Below, piece after piece: positions 10,527 through 22,437 of a DNA stretch of 64,000 nucleotides. Under the pieces are notes generated by a model. The model searched no databases, was not told where the DNA came from, and worked only from the letters and a program-made list of their open reading frames with translations. The position numbers were made by a program, and so were the translations under genes. How positions within the stretch are numbered: the first letter of the stretch is position 1; every line of letters starts with the position of its first letter. Source of the stretch: Actinomortierella ambigua (Eukaryota > Mortierellomycota > Mortierellomycetes > Mortierellales > Mortierellaceae); contig JAAAJB010000007.1 in assembly GCA_016098155.1 (NCBI GenBank), positions 6,979 through 70,978 of the forward strand, read 5' to 3'.

Positions 10527-12314
10527 TAGCAGGATGCACAAGAGCTGATGCGCGGCGGCCTGTCTTTTCATTCCCCACACAATACTCTTGTAGTATAGAG
10601 GTCGTGTAGGCATGTTCCTTGTTAATAAAAAAAAAGGATCCTATTTGGAAGCGCGATTGTGTACACCTCCTGGAGCTTGATCAGCAGTTGAGTTGTAGTG
10701 TCTCAAGAGGCGGCCAGCGATCAGCATATGTTGTTCTCCACGGTAGTTTACAGATGGAAGTTGCGGTAAAGTCTAGATTTTTGGGGTACTGCACATGAAG
10801 TGTAGTCCACTTGGGCTCATGTAAAAAAAATGGCTGTACCTCCCTAGGAAGGGGGATAAAGCTACCCGTACAGTCTTGTAATGAAATAAATACCTTTCTC
10901 GCTTCTCTCTCTCCCTCTCAAATTTCACTCTGTAGGCTTTTCTCGGCGGATCCATGAACCAACCTGAGTTCATGAGCATTAACCAACCACATAGGTTTTG
11001 TGCCTGCAAAGACTATAGACCGGGCATCATCCAAATCGTGTAGCTTTACTTGGCACAAGGTGTACAGCAGTATTCTGGCCGAACAAGAAGCAAAACGCCC
11101 GCCGGGAGGACTTTTGACTGTAGGACAGACCTCTCCCCTCCTCCTTTGCTATTTTGGCAAGCTCGGTTGAGGAGGGGGGAGGACTCAAGGATCCTGCCAA
11201 TGAGCAACGCACCTTACGCTGACGCGTCGTGGGAGACAACGGTCTTTGCCGAGTCGTATCAACCATCAAGCAATGTCAGGCATCCAACGTCCACTAGTCA
11301 GACTCCCCCCCCCCCTTTTACAAGATTGATCGGACAGAGCTCAAAGAACAACTTCCGTCAAGATGAAGAACCACGCACCAATGACAATTCGCGACGAGCA
11401 ACTGGTTCACATGTGATTTCGCTTAGAGCGTCTATTGCCGCCGTCTGCATGCGAAAGGTACAATAAAGAACGTGCCACACGTACATCACGCGACACCGTT
11501 CGCCTGCTTCTCCCTCTCTCTTTCTTTTTGGGTCAACTGGTAAGGTTGAAAGGTAATTTTGCCCTCTACTTTACACTTTGGCTTTAAAGCGTGCTTGCTG
11601 AAAAAATAGATCATGATCTATCCTCAATTCCTACCATGGTGGAGAAACCTTAACGAGCACGGCTCCATCCGGGCACCTGAACGGCCGCTTTTTTTTTATT
11701 AGTTTCTATTATTTATGTTTGTAGGATCTTGTGGTTGTCAGCATGACCGACCGCTCTGTTGATGACAGCAACTCTAAAAGCAAGAGGTTCATGCGATTAC
11801 CTTCTTTTCTTGCATTCGGGTTTGCGATGGTGCAGTACTGTATGTACGTACTGTGGGAGGACTGCACAGTCAGTAAAGTGAGTTTTGCGCAAGCACATAC
11901 CATACTCACCTGGTTACCGGCACGCTTTCTGCGAGTGTTTCGAGCGAACGGATAGAGTATAGGAGAAAACGATTTTTTTTCTCATCAAGTTGCCTAAGCG
12001 GAACAGAACAAACATGATTACATTCACTCTATTTGGACCAAAACGGCGATATAGTGAGCAGCCCTCTCCTTCCTCGGGCACACAAGCAATGATGAACACT
12101 CGGATATGTCAAGAATAGATTAGAAGGGGAAGAAGGGTCCACCTTTGCTCTATTTAGAGTCTTGGTTGTACAACCATTGACATTTACTATTTTTTTTCCC
12201 CTAGGTCATTTCAATACTGTATTTTGATGTCGCATCGCTTTTCTCGGTAAGTATGGTGAGATAGAGGCAGTAGCAAAAATGTCTGCAGCAATCCCCCACT
12301 TTGTCCATTGTTCC

Positions 12315-12338
12315 AAGCTAGCAAGCTAGCAAGCTAGC
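12315..12338. repeat. Three tandem copies of CAAGCTAG
   Basis: An exact 8-base unit repeated three times, itself containing the palindrome CTAG. Too short and local for a mobile element. Confidence 0.9.
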
Positions 12339-14410
12339 CCTTTACACGTAATGTATCCATCTTGACGTTGTTGATAGGACATAATAATATGACAATACGA
12401 TACATTATTGTATGTACTTTTGGTATGTTACGTTCAACAGGCAACTTTAATTCGAGGCAAAGAAGCTCGAAAGAGGCAAAGCACGATAGGTATGTACTAT
12501 GTACGTAGATTAGAGTGGTGCGGCTCTTTTTCGGTGCAAATCGGCGTTCTAGACATCAAAAAGGCGATAAGCTGGAAAGGTGAGAGGGTAGTAAAAAGAA
12601 TGAGTATCTTTTGAAGGTATTCACAGGACTTTCTGTTTAAAGACTCTTTATCCAAGCGACTGATAGACTGTTGGTGCACACACAACCACACACATGAAGG
12701 AAGTGTAGTGTGAGCGAGCTATCGAGCCAGAGATATGCCTTCCCACCCCCTATCGGCCCAAGTCCGGCCAAACGTCTTGTTTGACTTTGACATGTCCGCA
12801 TATTTATCGTATCAAACCATGTGCAATACACAGGCATCGTTCATTTCTTGATTGCTTTTTTTTTCTTTTTCAGGCGGTCCGACGTGGAGCATGCGACAAG
12901 GTAAATAGAGTGCATCAATGCAGGGGACAAGGACCCCCCGGCGAAATCTATCAGGTGAAAAAAAAAAAAGGCGACTCGGCTGTACGATTTCCCAGCACAC
13001 CGCACTTGATTGAAAATACTCGGCTGCATTGTCATTGGTAGCACAATCCACATTTGGCCCTCCACGTTATATTTGGTGTCTCTGGCGTTGTCTGGAAAGG
13101 AAGGAGGGGGTTTTGCAGCCAGGTGTGTTGTTGTGGCACGAAGTGGTGAGTTCAAGGCCAATCTGTTGTTTACGTCCAAAGGAAGGGGAAATCGCCGTTT
13201 TTTTGTTTTCTTTCGCCTTTCAGAAGTTTTCGTGAGAAGAGGAGGGATATGAAATGGAATTAAGGAACTAATGAAGGGGGAGGGGGGTAAAGATGCGTTG
13301 CTGGGCTGAATGAACATGCAAGTGCCTAATTCTCTACTGCAAGCTATTAGATAGAGCCTCATTTGCTTCCTTGGCATTAGGCAAATTTAGAAGCGAGACG
13401 ACATTCTTTAATAAGGAGGTAGAAGGTGATATTTATCGTTGTAAATCAAGTGAACACAAGCTTTTAGCATTCCAACAGCCGATGCTAATCGCCATTTAAA
13501 GTGGAGGTGGTGGGTGCTTTCGTGATCAGACCAATAGGCAAACATAGTCGATAGTGGCCATGGGAGGTGTAAGGTGCCGAAAAAAGCGGGCACGCCACCT
13601 AGCAAGTGTTAGTCTCGTCTATCTTGCATCGTTTTAGGGTTTCCGACTGCCTCGACATTCAAAGATGTGATGTGGGTGTATGTTACGCGAGTATTAGGAG
13701 AGCTCATCAAGCAATAGGAGGAGACGGCTGGGCGATGCAGTAGGCCACGAAGCTGTATTGTTTTGAAACCCTATATCGAAAGCTCATCAACTACGCACAC
13801 ACACACACACTTTGAGGGCATTTCAATCTGAGGGGAGTTGGGCACTCCACATCTACTCGCTCGCTGAGACCTGCCTAGTGCCAACTCTCCTCCCTCCCCA
13901 CCCAAGACAGGTGGGGGGGGGGCATGCATTCCAAAACCTTGACACGCATGTGTCCAAAGCGAGAATGAGAGAAAGGGAAGGGGCGGTGTCCAGTGCAGCA
14001 ACAACAGCATCTCTGTTCTTGTTTGACACCTTCTTCCAGATGTACACGCGTCTCATATTTTTATTGGCTTTGATTGATGCTCGGTCTTTTGTTCTGCAGC
14101 ACGCGCACATCCGGTCGGAGATGCAAAAAAAGAACATTCTCTCATGTGTCGTATGAAAAACAGGGTTCCTCCTACCTTACCTGTCACCTGTTACGGTTCG
14201 GTTACCCAGCTGAGCTGGTCTGGCGAACAGGGAAACAGGGTGCCACGTACTCTAGGCCTTTGTTAAAGTGGAACCCAAAGGGGGATCGCCACCAACTCTA
14301 ATAATTTTGTAAAACGGAGAGGATGTTGAAATCTCTCTACCAGCTGCGTCTCTGCAGCAGTCAGTTGAGTGGAGAGGGGCCACTCCACATTCCTTTCTTG
14401 TGTACACCGA

Positions 14411-14472
14411 GATAGATAGATAGATAGAGAGAAGTAGGGAGAAAAAGAAAGAAAAAGAGATAGAGGCAGAAA

Positions 14473-14518
<46 letters not shown>

Positions 14519-14523
14519 GAGAG
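14411..14523. repeat. GATA/GA microsatellite
   Basis: GATA units pass into interrupted GA dinucleotides over about 110 bp. Confidence 0.9.
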
Positions 14524-16326
14524 CAGGAAGGAGGCCCAAGGTGGGTGTGGGTGATTGCCTTGCTCGAGCGCTGCCGCCTGGCCCTATGGCTCTGTTGATG
14601 CAAAAATGCCCGTTCCAATCAGGGGAGTGAGTGAATCCTCCAAGTTTTGGCTCACTCGAGATATGATATGGGAGCATGAGTTAAGTGAAGTCGTATATGT
14701 TGTGGGGTGGTGGTGTTGTTGTTGTGGTCTACGAGGAGACGAGAGCTCGGCCCGGTCTCGTCTCTCTTCACTCACTGTGTTTTGTGCGTGTGTACAAGGA
14801 AGAAGGTACTAGTGCTGCCCCGAAACACAACCCTTGCGGTCAAGAACGACAACAGCCAAATCAACGTCTTTGATAAAATGCGTCGTGGGGTTATGGTGGC
14901 AAGGCGCCTCTCCTCTTTCTCGCCTTCCAGTCTCTCCCTTCTTTTTCCTGCCCCGACAACGCTTACGCGTCGTTGTCCTTGTTGCAAGTAAGATGGCATG
15001 AAGGATGGAGGGGTGGATTCCGCCTATTCCGTGGGTTATTGACACACTTGTTGGACAGGATTGTCGAAGGAAATGTGTCCTTCCTCAGTCTCGCACATAC
15101 ACAAATGCACCTTCATTCTTACAAAAGTCAGAAGGAGAGAGAGGGAGGGCAGGAGAGTGGGAAAGGGTGGCCTTCTGTTCGTTGGTTGCGGCTGCTATAA
15201 TTGCTGGTACTGGTGCTACTATTGTTGTTGTAGATGTTTATGTTTGTTGTCTTCTGGGCGCTGTGTACCCTGTGTCGGATGCTCAGTGGGGCACAAACAA
15301 ACACAAAGTCATATAAAAACGTTGTCGTGCCCTCTGTCTCCCACACCCTCTCCTTCTCTCTTCCCCGCCGCGCCCTGCCTTTTTTTTTCTTTTATTTTCC
15401 CTCGCTCGTCGTTTTTCCCTCGTTGCTTGTTTTTCTTCTTCCTTTTCCATATCACTCCCTATTACTGCGAAGGTAACGAACGCACAGGCATGTGCTCGTG
15501 GTTCATACTCTCCTACTGTGCAGAGGGGGGAAACAAGCAAGGATCGTGTCATATGCCACCCACCCTTCTCTCCGTCTCTACGATGTTGAGCCTGTTTTTC
15601 AAAATACACACCGCACCATTCGATTCACCCTCGGAGGTGTGGTGGGTGAGGAGAGGAAGAGAAAAAGAGAATGTGTGAGAGAGAAAGCGAAAGAGTGGAG
15701 ATGGGGGAGGGTAGCAGAGTGGACATGTCTCTGTCACGCGGGTGCCTGATTTCGATTGGCTTGTTTGCCCAATTTTTTTTTCTTTGGTTCGTTGCTCTGT
15801 TACCGACTTTTGGAACAGGGGACCGGAGAGAGGTAGACAAAGCCAGTGGCGAACGACTGGAGGGTGCTGCATAGTCTCGGTTGAGAGCAAGAGCGGAGCA
15901 GGCCATGATTGACAGGACAGGCACTGAGCCTCCTCTCCCCCTTCCTCCCAGTCCACCCCCCCAATGAGCTCTCTCATCTAAGCCCTCACTCGTTCGCTCG
16001 CCCAAGGTCTTGTTCCAATGGCTTGCACCGACCAGTCTTGATTTCGCTGTCGATCGGAACAGCCCTTTTCCGCGCCATATTGCTGAGAGACTTGGCGCCA
16101 TAATTGCTAACCAAGCCTTTTTCATTTCCTTTTGTGCAACTTGTACTTGTTCTGCTGTCATCCACACAGAATCCCAACCCTCCCCTCTCACTCTTTCTTC
16201 ACACACATCTTCTCTCTTTATCTCTCTACACACTCAACGATACACACCCCGAAAGATACCTCCCCCACCCTCGCCTCATTGCACTCTATTCCCTCCTCTG
16301 TACATACCACAACAACAACAACAAAA

Positions 16327-19086
16327 ATGAGTACAGCACCAGGTTTTACTCTCGGCGAATGTATAGGACAAGGCGGCATCGGTGAAGTCCATGTGGCACG
16401 GTGGAATGGGGCACCTGTGGCCGCCAAAAGGTTCCTGCTGCGCGGTCAGGATGCCCTTATCCAGAGCGAGGTCGGGCTAATACAAGAGCTCCGACACCAG
16501 CACATCATCGACTTTGTCGGCCTGATCACCCACCAGGGGTCTCTTTACATGCTCACAGATTATGCCGAAGGTGGATCCCTGCAGGCGCTGCTCGACACAA
16601 CGCCGGCCAAGCTCAACTGGCCCGCAAAGTCGCTCATCGCGCACGAAATTGCCCAGGGTCTGGCCTACATCCACTCGCACAAACTGCTTCACCGGGACCT
16701 CAAGAGCACCAATGTGCTCCTGACTCGATATCTCGAGGTCAAGCTCTCCGACTTTGGCATGGCCCGCCTCAAGATGGCGACCGCAACCAAGGCCTATGGC
16801 GAAAACAAGGAGCGTAACCTCCGCTGGATGGCGCCCGAGCTGCTGGCCATCAATCCCTTGTACTCGACCAAGTCGGACGTCTATGCTCTCGGTATGGTCA
16901 TGTGGGAGATGGCTGCCGAGTGCACAACGCCGTTCCCGAACCAGGCCGACCACACCATCATTGCCACCCATGTCAAGAGCGGTGGACGCGAGACCGTTCC
17001 CGATAACACACCGGCCGAGTATCGGCGGTGGATCGAGCGCTGTTGGGTCCAGGAGCCGTCAATGCGTCCCGAAGCCAAGGAGATGGCACAGGAAGATATG
17101 GACAATGCCGACGCTAAATCGCCCTTCTTGCAATCGCCCTTGTCCATCACCAGCGTGTCCAGCATGGACGACCACCGGATGCCGGCCAGTGGTAGTAGTG
17201 CTGCCAGTAGTAGTGGAATCTCGATTAACAAGAGTTCGTCCTCCATCAACAACGTCCCGGGGGCCATATCCAATCACTACGACAAAGAGTCAACTCCAGG
17301 ATTTAGTGTTGACGCCACCATTGCCCTGGCCAACCAGGGCGATGCTGACGCCCAGTTTGAACTCGGACGGCTGTACTACTCTGGCGAGGGTGGATTTCCC
17401 CAGGACTACGTCATGTCATTTGAGTGGTACTTTAAAGCAGCCGAGCACGGCCAGACCCAGGCCCAGAACAACCTCGGGTGGATGTATCAGGATGGCAAGG
17501 GCATCGCCCAGGACGACGTCAAGGCCGTGGAATGGTACCGGCTAGCGGCCGAGCAAGGCGATGCCAAGGCGCAGGGCAACCTGGGGCTGATGTACGAGAT
17601 TGGGCGAGGCGTGGCGCACCAGGACGATCTCAAGGCTGTGGAATGGTACCGGCTAGCGGCCGAGCAAGGCAACTCGACCGCACAGACGAATCTAGGCTGG
17701 ATGTACCAAAGCGGGCGCGGCGTGGCCCCGGACGACCTCAAGGCCGCCCTCTGGTACCGCAAGGCGGCCGAGCAGAACAACCCGGTCGCACAGTCCAATC
17801 TCGGATGGATGTATCTCAACGGCAAGGGACTGCCCCAAAGCGACTCCAAGGCCTTTGCCTTGTTCAGCGATGCCGCCGAACAAGGAAACGCGGCCGCACT
17901 CAACAATCTCGGCGTCATGTACAGCAACGGCCGAGGCACTGTCCGCAACATCGTCAAGGGCGCCGAGCTTTACCATCGCGCGTCAGAGCTGGGCGATGCC
18001 TTTGCAAAGCTCAACCTGAGTTCCGTTGCCTCGCTAAAGCCAAGCTTGTCCGGTGCCATTGGCTCTGTGCGCCGCCCATCGATCGTGCCATCGTTCCGAT
18101 CCACCAATCTGATCCCGACCACTACCACGGGCGAATGGGCGACGACGACTTCTACTACGGCAGCAGGAGCATCAGCAGTGCTGCCGCCACCGCCACCGTT
18201 GCCGCTGCAGTCGGGTCTCGGAGGCGCGCGTCGCGGCACGGATGCCTCCCTGTACGGTCACTACCTCACGGCGACTCCCCTCAGCACCGTCCACGAGACG
18301 TCGAGCTTGAGCCCTTCGCTGGACGCCGACCGGCGCAGCTCGCAAGACTCGTTGCGGTCGATCGAGTGGTACGTGAGCGCGGCCGACCAAGGCGACCCTG
18401 CGGCACAAAACACGCTCGGCAACATGTACAAGATGGGCCGAGGCGGCGTTGAGCGCGATGATGTCAAGGCCGTCGAGTGGTATCGGAGGGCGGCCGCTCA
18501 GGACTATGCGTCGGCCCAGAACAACCTGGGCTACATGTACCAGATCGGACGCGGTGTGGCCCAGGACGACCACATGGCCCTCGAGTGGTATCAAAAGGCA
18601 GCCGATCAGGGTTTTGCAGCCTCGCTGTCCAACCTGGGCTGGATGCATCAGAACGGACGCGGTACACCCGCAGACAACATGAAGGCCCTCGCCTGGTACC
18701 GCAGGGCCGCTGAGCAAGGCTATGCAGCGGCTCAGTACAACCTGGGCCACATGTACGATAACGGCAATGGCTGTCCGCAGGATTATTCGATCGCCAGCGA
18801 CTATTACACCAAGGCCGCCAATCAGGGCCACGCCAATGCTGCCTACAACCTGGCACGCATGTACAAAGAAGGTCGTGGGCTGGTCCAGGACTATGCAAAG
18901 GCCGTCGACTGGTATACAAAGGCCGCCGAGAAGGGCCATGCAGAGGCCCAGATGAACTTGGGCTGGCTCTATCAGAACGGACGAGGTGTCCCCAAGGATA
19001 CCGCCAAGGCTTCCGAATGGCTCAACAAGGCTTCCAAGCAAGGAGTCCAGCTCTCCGTTATGAAGCAATTGAGACGACTTGTATGA
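16327..19086 (+). CDS. Protein kinase with C-terminal Sel1-like repeats
   Basis: Single exon, 919 aa. The longer upstream frame is untranslated leader; ATG 16327 follows a CAA-rich stretch and begins just before the kinase fold. Kinase domain, residues ~8-270: GQGGIGEV glycine loop, Lys34 (VAAKRF), HRDLKSTN with Asp124, DFG at 142-144, RWMAPE. All catalytic residues are present, so it should be active; the make-up is tyrosine-kinase-like (TKL) type. A Ser-rich linker follows. Then come two blocks of Sel1 repeats, about six or seven and six, with the motif AEQGxAxAQxNLGxMYxxGRGVxxDxxKAxEWY, separated by a Ser/Thr/Pro linker (~580-670). Sel1 solenoids bind partners, so a signalling scaffold with its own kinase is likely. 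Substrates are unknown. It converges on the CAX gene with 250 bp between stops. Confidence 0.93.
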   Translation: MSTAPGFTLGECIGQGGIGEVHVARWNGAPVAAKRFLLRGQDALIQSEVGLIQELRHQHIIDFVGLITHQGSLYMLTDYAEGGSLQALLDTTPAKLNWPAKSLIAHEIAQGLAYIHSHKLLHRDLKSTNVLLTRYLEVKLSDFGMARLKMATATKAYGENKERNLRWMAPELLAINPLYSTKSDVYALGMVMWEMAAECTTPFPNQADHTIIATHVKSGGRETVPDNTPAEYRRWIERCWVQEPSMRPEAKEMAQEDMDNADAKSPFLQSPLSITSVSSMDDHRMPASGSSAASSSGISINKSSSSINNVPGAISNHYDKESTPGFSVDATIALANQGDADAQFELGRLYYSGEGGFPQDYVMSFEWYFKAAEHGQTQAQNNLGWMYQDGKGIAQDDVKAVEWYRLAAEQGDAKAQGNLGLMYEIGRGVAHQDDLKAVEWYRLAAEQGNSTAQTNLGWMYQSGRGVAPDDLKAALWYRKAAEQNNPVAQSNLGWMYLNGKGLPQSDSKAFALFSDAAEQGNAAALNNLGVMYSNGRGTVRNIVKGAELYHRASELGDAFAKLNLSSVASLKPSLSGAIGSVRRPSIVPSFRSTNLIPTTTTGEWATTTSTTAAGASAVLPPPPPLPLQSGLGGARRGTDASLYGHYLTATPLSTVHETSSLSPSLDADRRSSQDSLRSIEWYVSAADQGDPAAQNTLGNMYKMGRGGVERDDVKAVEWYRRAAAQDYASAQNNLGYMYQIGRGVAQDDHMALEWYQKAADQGFAASLSNLGWMHQNGRGTPADNMKALAWYRRAAEQGYAAAQYNLGHMYDNGNGCPQDYSIASDYYTKAANQGHANAAYNLARMYKEGRGLVQDYAKAVDWYTKAAEKGHAEAQMNLGWLYQNGRGVPKDTAKASEWLNKASKQGVQLSVMKQLRRLV

Positions 19087-19336
19087 TATGACTTTGTCTT
19101 TTTTTTTGTATCTTTTCTCTTGGTGTCTCTGTACACAAATGCACATCCCATCTATCGCCTCCTTGTATCTATAGTTTCTTGATTCCCTCCCCCCTCTATA
19201 TCCCTCCATTTGAATATGTGCCATAGATCGTATCTTTCTAAGGCTCTATTGGACAATACATACAATAGTTTTACATGTTTCTTTCTATGGATGGGAGGGT
19301 GGGGCAGATGGTTGTGGTGGTTGACCCCCCCTTTTT

Positions 19337-22300
19337 TTAGTGTCCTCCTCCTCCACCTTCTGCTGTACTATTTCCGCTATCACCGCTAATGCTGTGTCCA
19401 CCCTCCATGGAGAAGGGTTCCTTGTCGTAGTAAAATGCAATGGCGGCAAGCAGGAAGGATGCCAACAATATCACGCCTTCCAGGTAGTTGGTCTTGCTGT
19501 CCTGGATCAAAAAGTTGACGAGCAGCACCGAGGCCACTAAGATGGTCGACTCCATGATAGTGAACCGAAAGTTCATGGGTACGTCAATGATCCAGCCCAA
19601 GATAACTAGCAACGGCGTGACAAGGAGTGCGATTTGCTAAAAAAGAGAGAAAAAAAGAGTACATTTGGGGTGGTTATTATTTTATTTAAGCCCATGTTTC
19701 TGTATCATATCGGGGTCTAACTTGTGGAACGGTAAAATTATTTGTTTGATTTAGTGGTGGGTGGGGGAGGGGGAAATCAAAGGTACGTACCATGCAAGAT
19801 CCAATCATCAGGGCAACGGATCGGTCCAGTCGCCCATGCCTGCTCTCCTTGATTGCGATGACTTCTTCCTGCAAGTCGGCCACCACTATGGTGCGTACAA
19901 TGCAACAAATAATAAAAAAAGAAATGAAACCAGCTCTCTCTTGTGAGTATCTTCTAGGTCCCGCCCAAGTCACTCATGAACGATGCGATTAAAATAAAAT
20001 GGGTAAAGCAAAAGGAAGTGCATGGATGGTGGCATATGAAGGACTCACTTACAGACAATCGGCAACAAAATAAACCCAACAAAGGCATCATTGAGATGAA
20101 ACTGGCGTCCCAAGGCTTCGACCGCATGAACAAGCAAATAGGCCGAATAGATCTGCAAGCTGAGCACGACCACATAAGCTAGGCCTGCGAACCAGTAATG
20201 GGTATGGCGATGGTGGACGGTATACTCCTCGGTATGCTTATCCTCAGGTGTGACCAAGAAGTGGCGATTCATGTATTGGTGTGTCAGGCACATAAAATAC
20301 ATGAGCAGCAGGATGATAGCCAAGATCTTGCTGAGCGTCAGGATGTCGCTGTCGACACTCCGCCGCACCGCGATCGTGGCATCGATGAGCGCTCGCCCTG
20401 ACAGGTTCGGTGGTATGCTGTTCGTCCGTAGATCCGTCAACGACACGCTCAATGTCACGGGCACGATAAATGAAATGGTTGCCAGCATCAGAATGTTCAT
20501 CCCTGTCTGCGTGGTGTCCGGTTGCAGCACTTGTTCTTTGTGGTAAAAGCCGCCTACTACAATTGTGATGCCAAGGATCTGTCATTTGTCCGTTGTTGTT
20601 GTCGTTGTATCAGTTGGGAAATGAACAAAGACGAAGGGAACGTGTCGAGTGGGTCAGAAACTGCTTCTTCCCACGTCTCCTTGATTTGAAGAGAATAATA
20701 ATAATATCAAGTAGATCTCGCCTTCTTACCAAGAGCAAATTGTTGAGAATGGCGCCAAGCATCGCGGCTTGGACGACTCGGATCAGACCCTTCTTGAGTG
20801 CAAATGCAGCCACTGACATCTCGACGGTGCTGCTTGTCATGGCGTCAAGCACAGAGACCACATGCTAAACAGAGGCGGGTCAGAAAAGAATGATAGGGAT
20901 GAAAGGGAGGGGGGAGGAGGAGAGGAAACAAACAGAGTGGAGGGGGACAGATGAATAAAAAAAGAAGCATGAGTGGAATACAACCAAAGGGCCGATAAGT
21001 TGTACACATGCACCTCCTTTAAAAAAATTGTACAGTGTATCCCCCCTTGGGCTTTGCCCCCCCACCCCTTTCCCACAACACAAGATAAAAAAAAAAACCT
21101 ACCGCGCCAAATTTGGGCACAAGTTCTTCCAGACAAGCGCCTGCCGCCTTTCCAAGATGCATCATACACAGCATGTTGAGGATAAAGATAGACATATTGG
21201 CCGCTTTGGACAGTTCCGGTCCATGACCTTCGCCACCACCCTCTCCATGCTCGCCATCCTCCTCCGCTGCGGCCGCTGCCGCTGCCTCTGCCTGCTTGTT
21301 CAACACCAACGGAAGCACATATGCAGGCACGACAAGCAAGATGAGGAAGAAGCGGCGGAAGAACGTCTTGACAGCATGCCAATTCTCCTTGGCGGTCCTG
21401 TACGGGAACAAGTGTCGATCCGGTCGATGGCCATGGAGCCGATCGACCATACTCCGCTTCCGTTGCATATTGCTTCCGTCGCTGTTGTTGTTGTTGCCTT
21501 CAAGGTCTCCTTCCCCATGGCCAGAGTCGCCCACATCCAGCTTGTCGATCGAGTCGAGACTGGCATACCCTCGCCCTTGATTCATCATCACTGTCAGCCG
21601 TCTTGTTGTCGAAGGTGTTTGCATCTCATGGGCCTCGTAGTGCTTGTCGCCGCCACCCATCGTGGATCCATCGTGCTGATCTGTCGGTGACCCGCCAACG
21701 GCAGCTCCGTGCCACCACCGTGCGAGACGGCTTTGCTTGCGCTGTAGGCCGCCACCGACGCCTCCTCCTCCCCCATTGCCATCGTCGAGGTTGTTGTAGT
21801 CGCCATGGTATCCTTCACGGAGCGCCTCCTGGGACCGATGAACGGGCAAGGACGACCTTCGGGAGTTGAAGCGCCGATTGAGGGTGCTGCCGTCGTGTTC
21901 GGGCAAAGGCATGTCATTATCAAAGTCTGGTTGGAGGCGCCGGATTCGGCCGCGCATCACCAAGGACCGCCGAGGTCGGAGCTGAGCTGCAGTGGTTGTA
22001 GCCCCTTGTTGTTGTTGTTGTTGTTGTTCATTTTGGTGAGGCTGCCGAGACTGAGCATCTCGATTGATGGTGTAGGCGGCGTCTGGAGTGAGAAATTGAG
22101 TCGATGGTGCTGGAGATGCTGATCCAGGTTGTCGGTTGTCTTTTTTGAGAAACAGTGGTGGTATGAGAGAGAGAGAGAGAGAGACAAAGAAAAGAGTTGG
22201 GTGAGTGAGAGGTGGGGTGCACAAGAATGAGGAGGAGGACCTTGTGAGTAAATAAACCCCCCCTCCTTTGCCCCCAAATAAATCGTTGTCCAACCAACTG

Positions 22301-22437
22301 ACAAGGAAACACCCATCCACAACACCATGGCTTGTCATGGTGTTCCTATTGTTGGATGGGCAAAGAGTAAACCTACTGGATGTGGGTCGAAGTTCAACGT
22401 CATCCGCGAATCGCACAGATCGAGAAGTGTCGCTCAT
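19337..22437 (-). CDS. CAX-family vacuolar cation/proton exchanger with long N-terminal tail
   Basis: Model: complement of 19337..19636, 19791..19885, 20053..20578, 20730..20864, 21103..22139, 22377..22437, giving 717 aa with phases consistent. Residues 1-270 are a disordered Ser/Gln/Gly-rich cytosolic tail with basic runs. Membrane segments follow (FFLILLVVPAYVLPLVL and others). The two alpha repeats are recognisable: VEMSVAAFALKKGLIRVVQA with GAILNNLLLILG, and EEVIAIKESRHGRLDRSVAL with GSCMQIALLVTPLLVILGW. The family trades Ca2+, Mn2+ or Na+ for vacuolar protons; the long tail suggests the Vnx1-like type. In both repeats the usual GN pair before the conserved Glu is missing (TSSTVE; VADLQEE). 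The first intron's acceptor is A-rich (CAAAAAAG), so the 22139 boundary is the weakest. Confidence 0.87.

Larger units (their letters stand above)
10527..16326. other. 5.8-kb gene-poor region and kinase promoter
   Basis: No convincing gene on either strand. Open frames here are short, lack the G/C-ending codon pattern of neighbours, and are driven by simple sequence. Contents: CA repeat near 13796-13811, GATA/GA tract 14411-14523, triple CAAGCTAG 12315-12338, several GTAC-rich words (11838-11855, 12490-12508), and C/T-rich leader-like DNA from 15330 and from 16190 to the kinase start, which ends in repeated CAA before ATG. Confidence 0.6.

Noticed and set aside
12315..12338. Tandem CAAGCTAG as a CRISPR-like array or transposon end
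   Set aside because: No spacers, no inverted ends, only 24 bp, and the genome is eukaryotic.
12841..13377. 178-codon minus-strand open frame in the gene desert
   Set aside because: It is held open by poly-T/poly-A stretches, lacks the usual codon bias, and shows no domain or recognisable motif.
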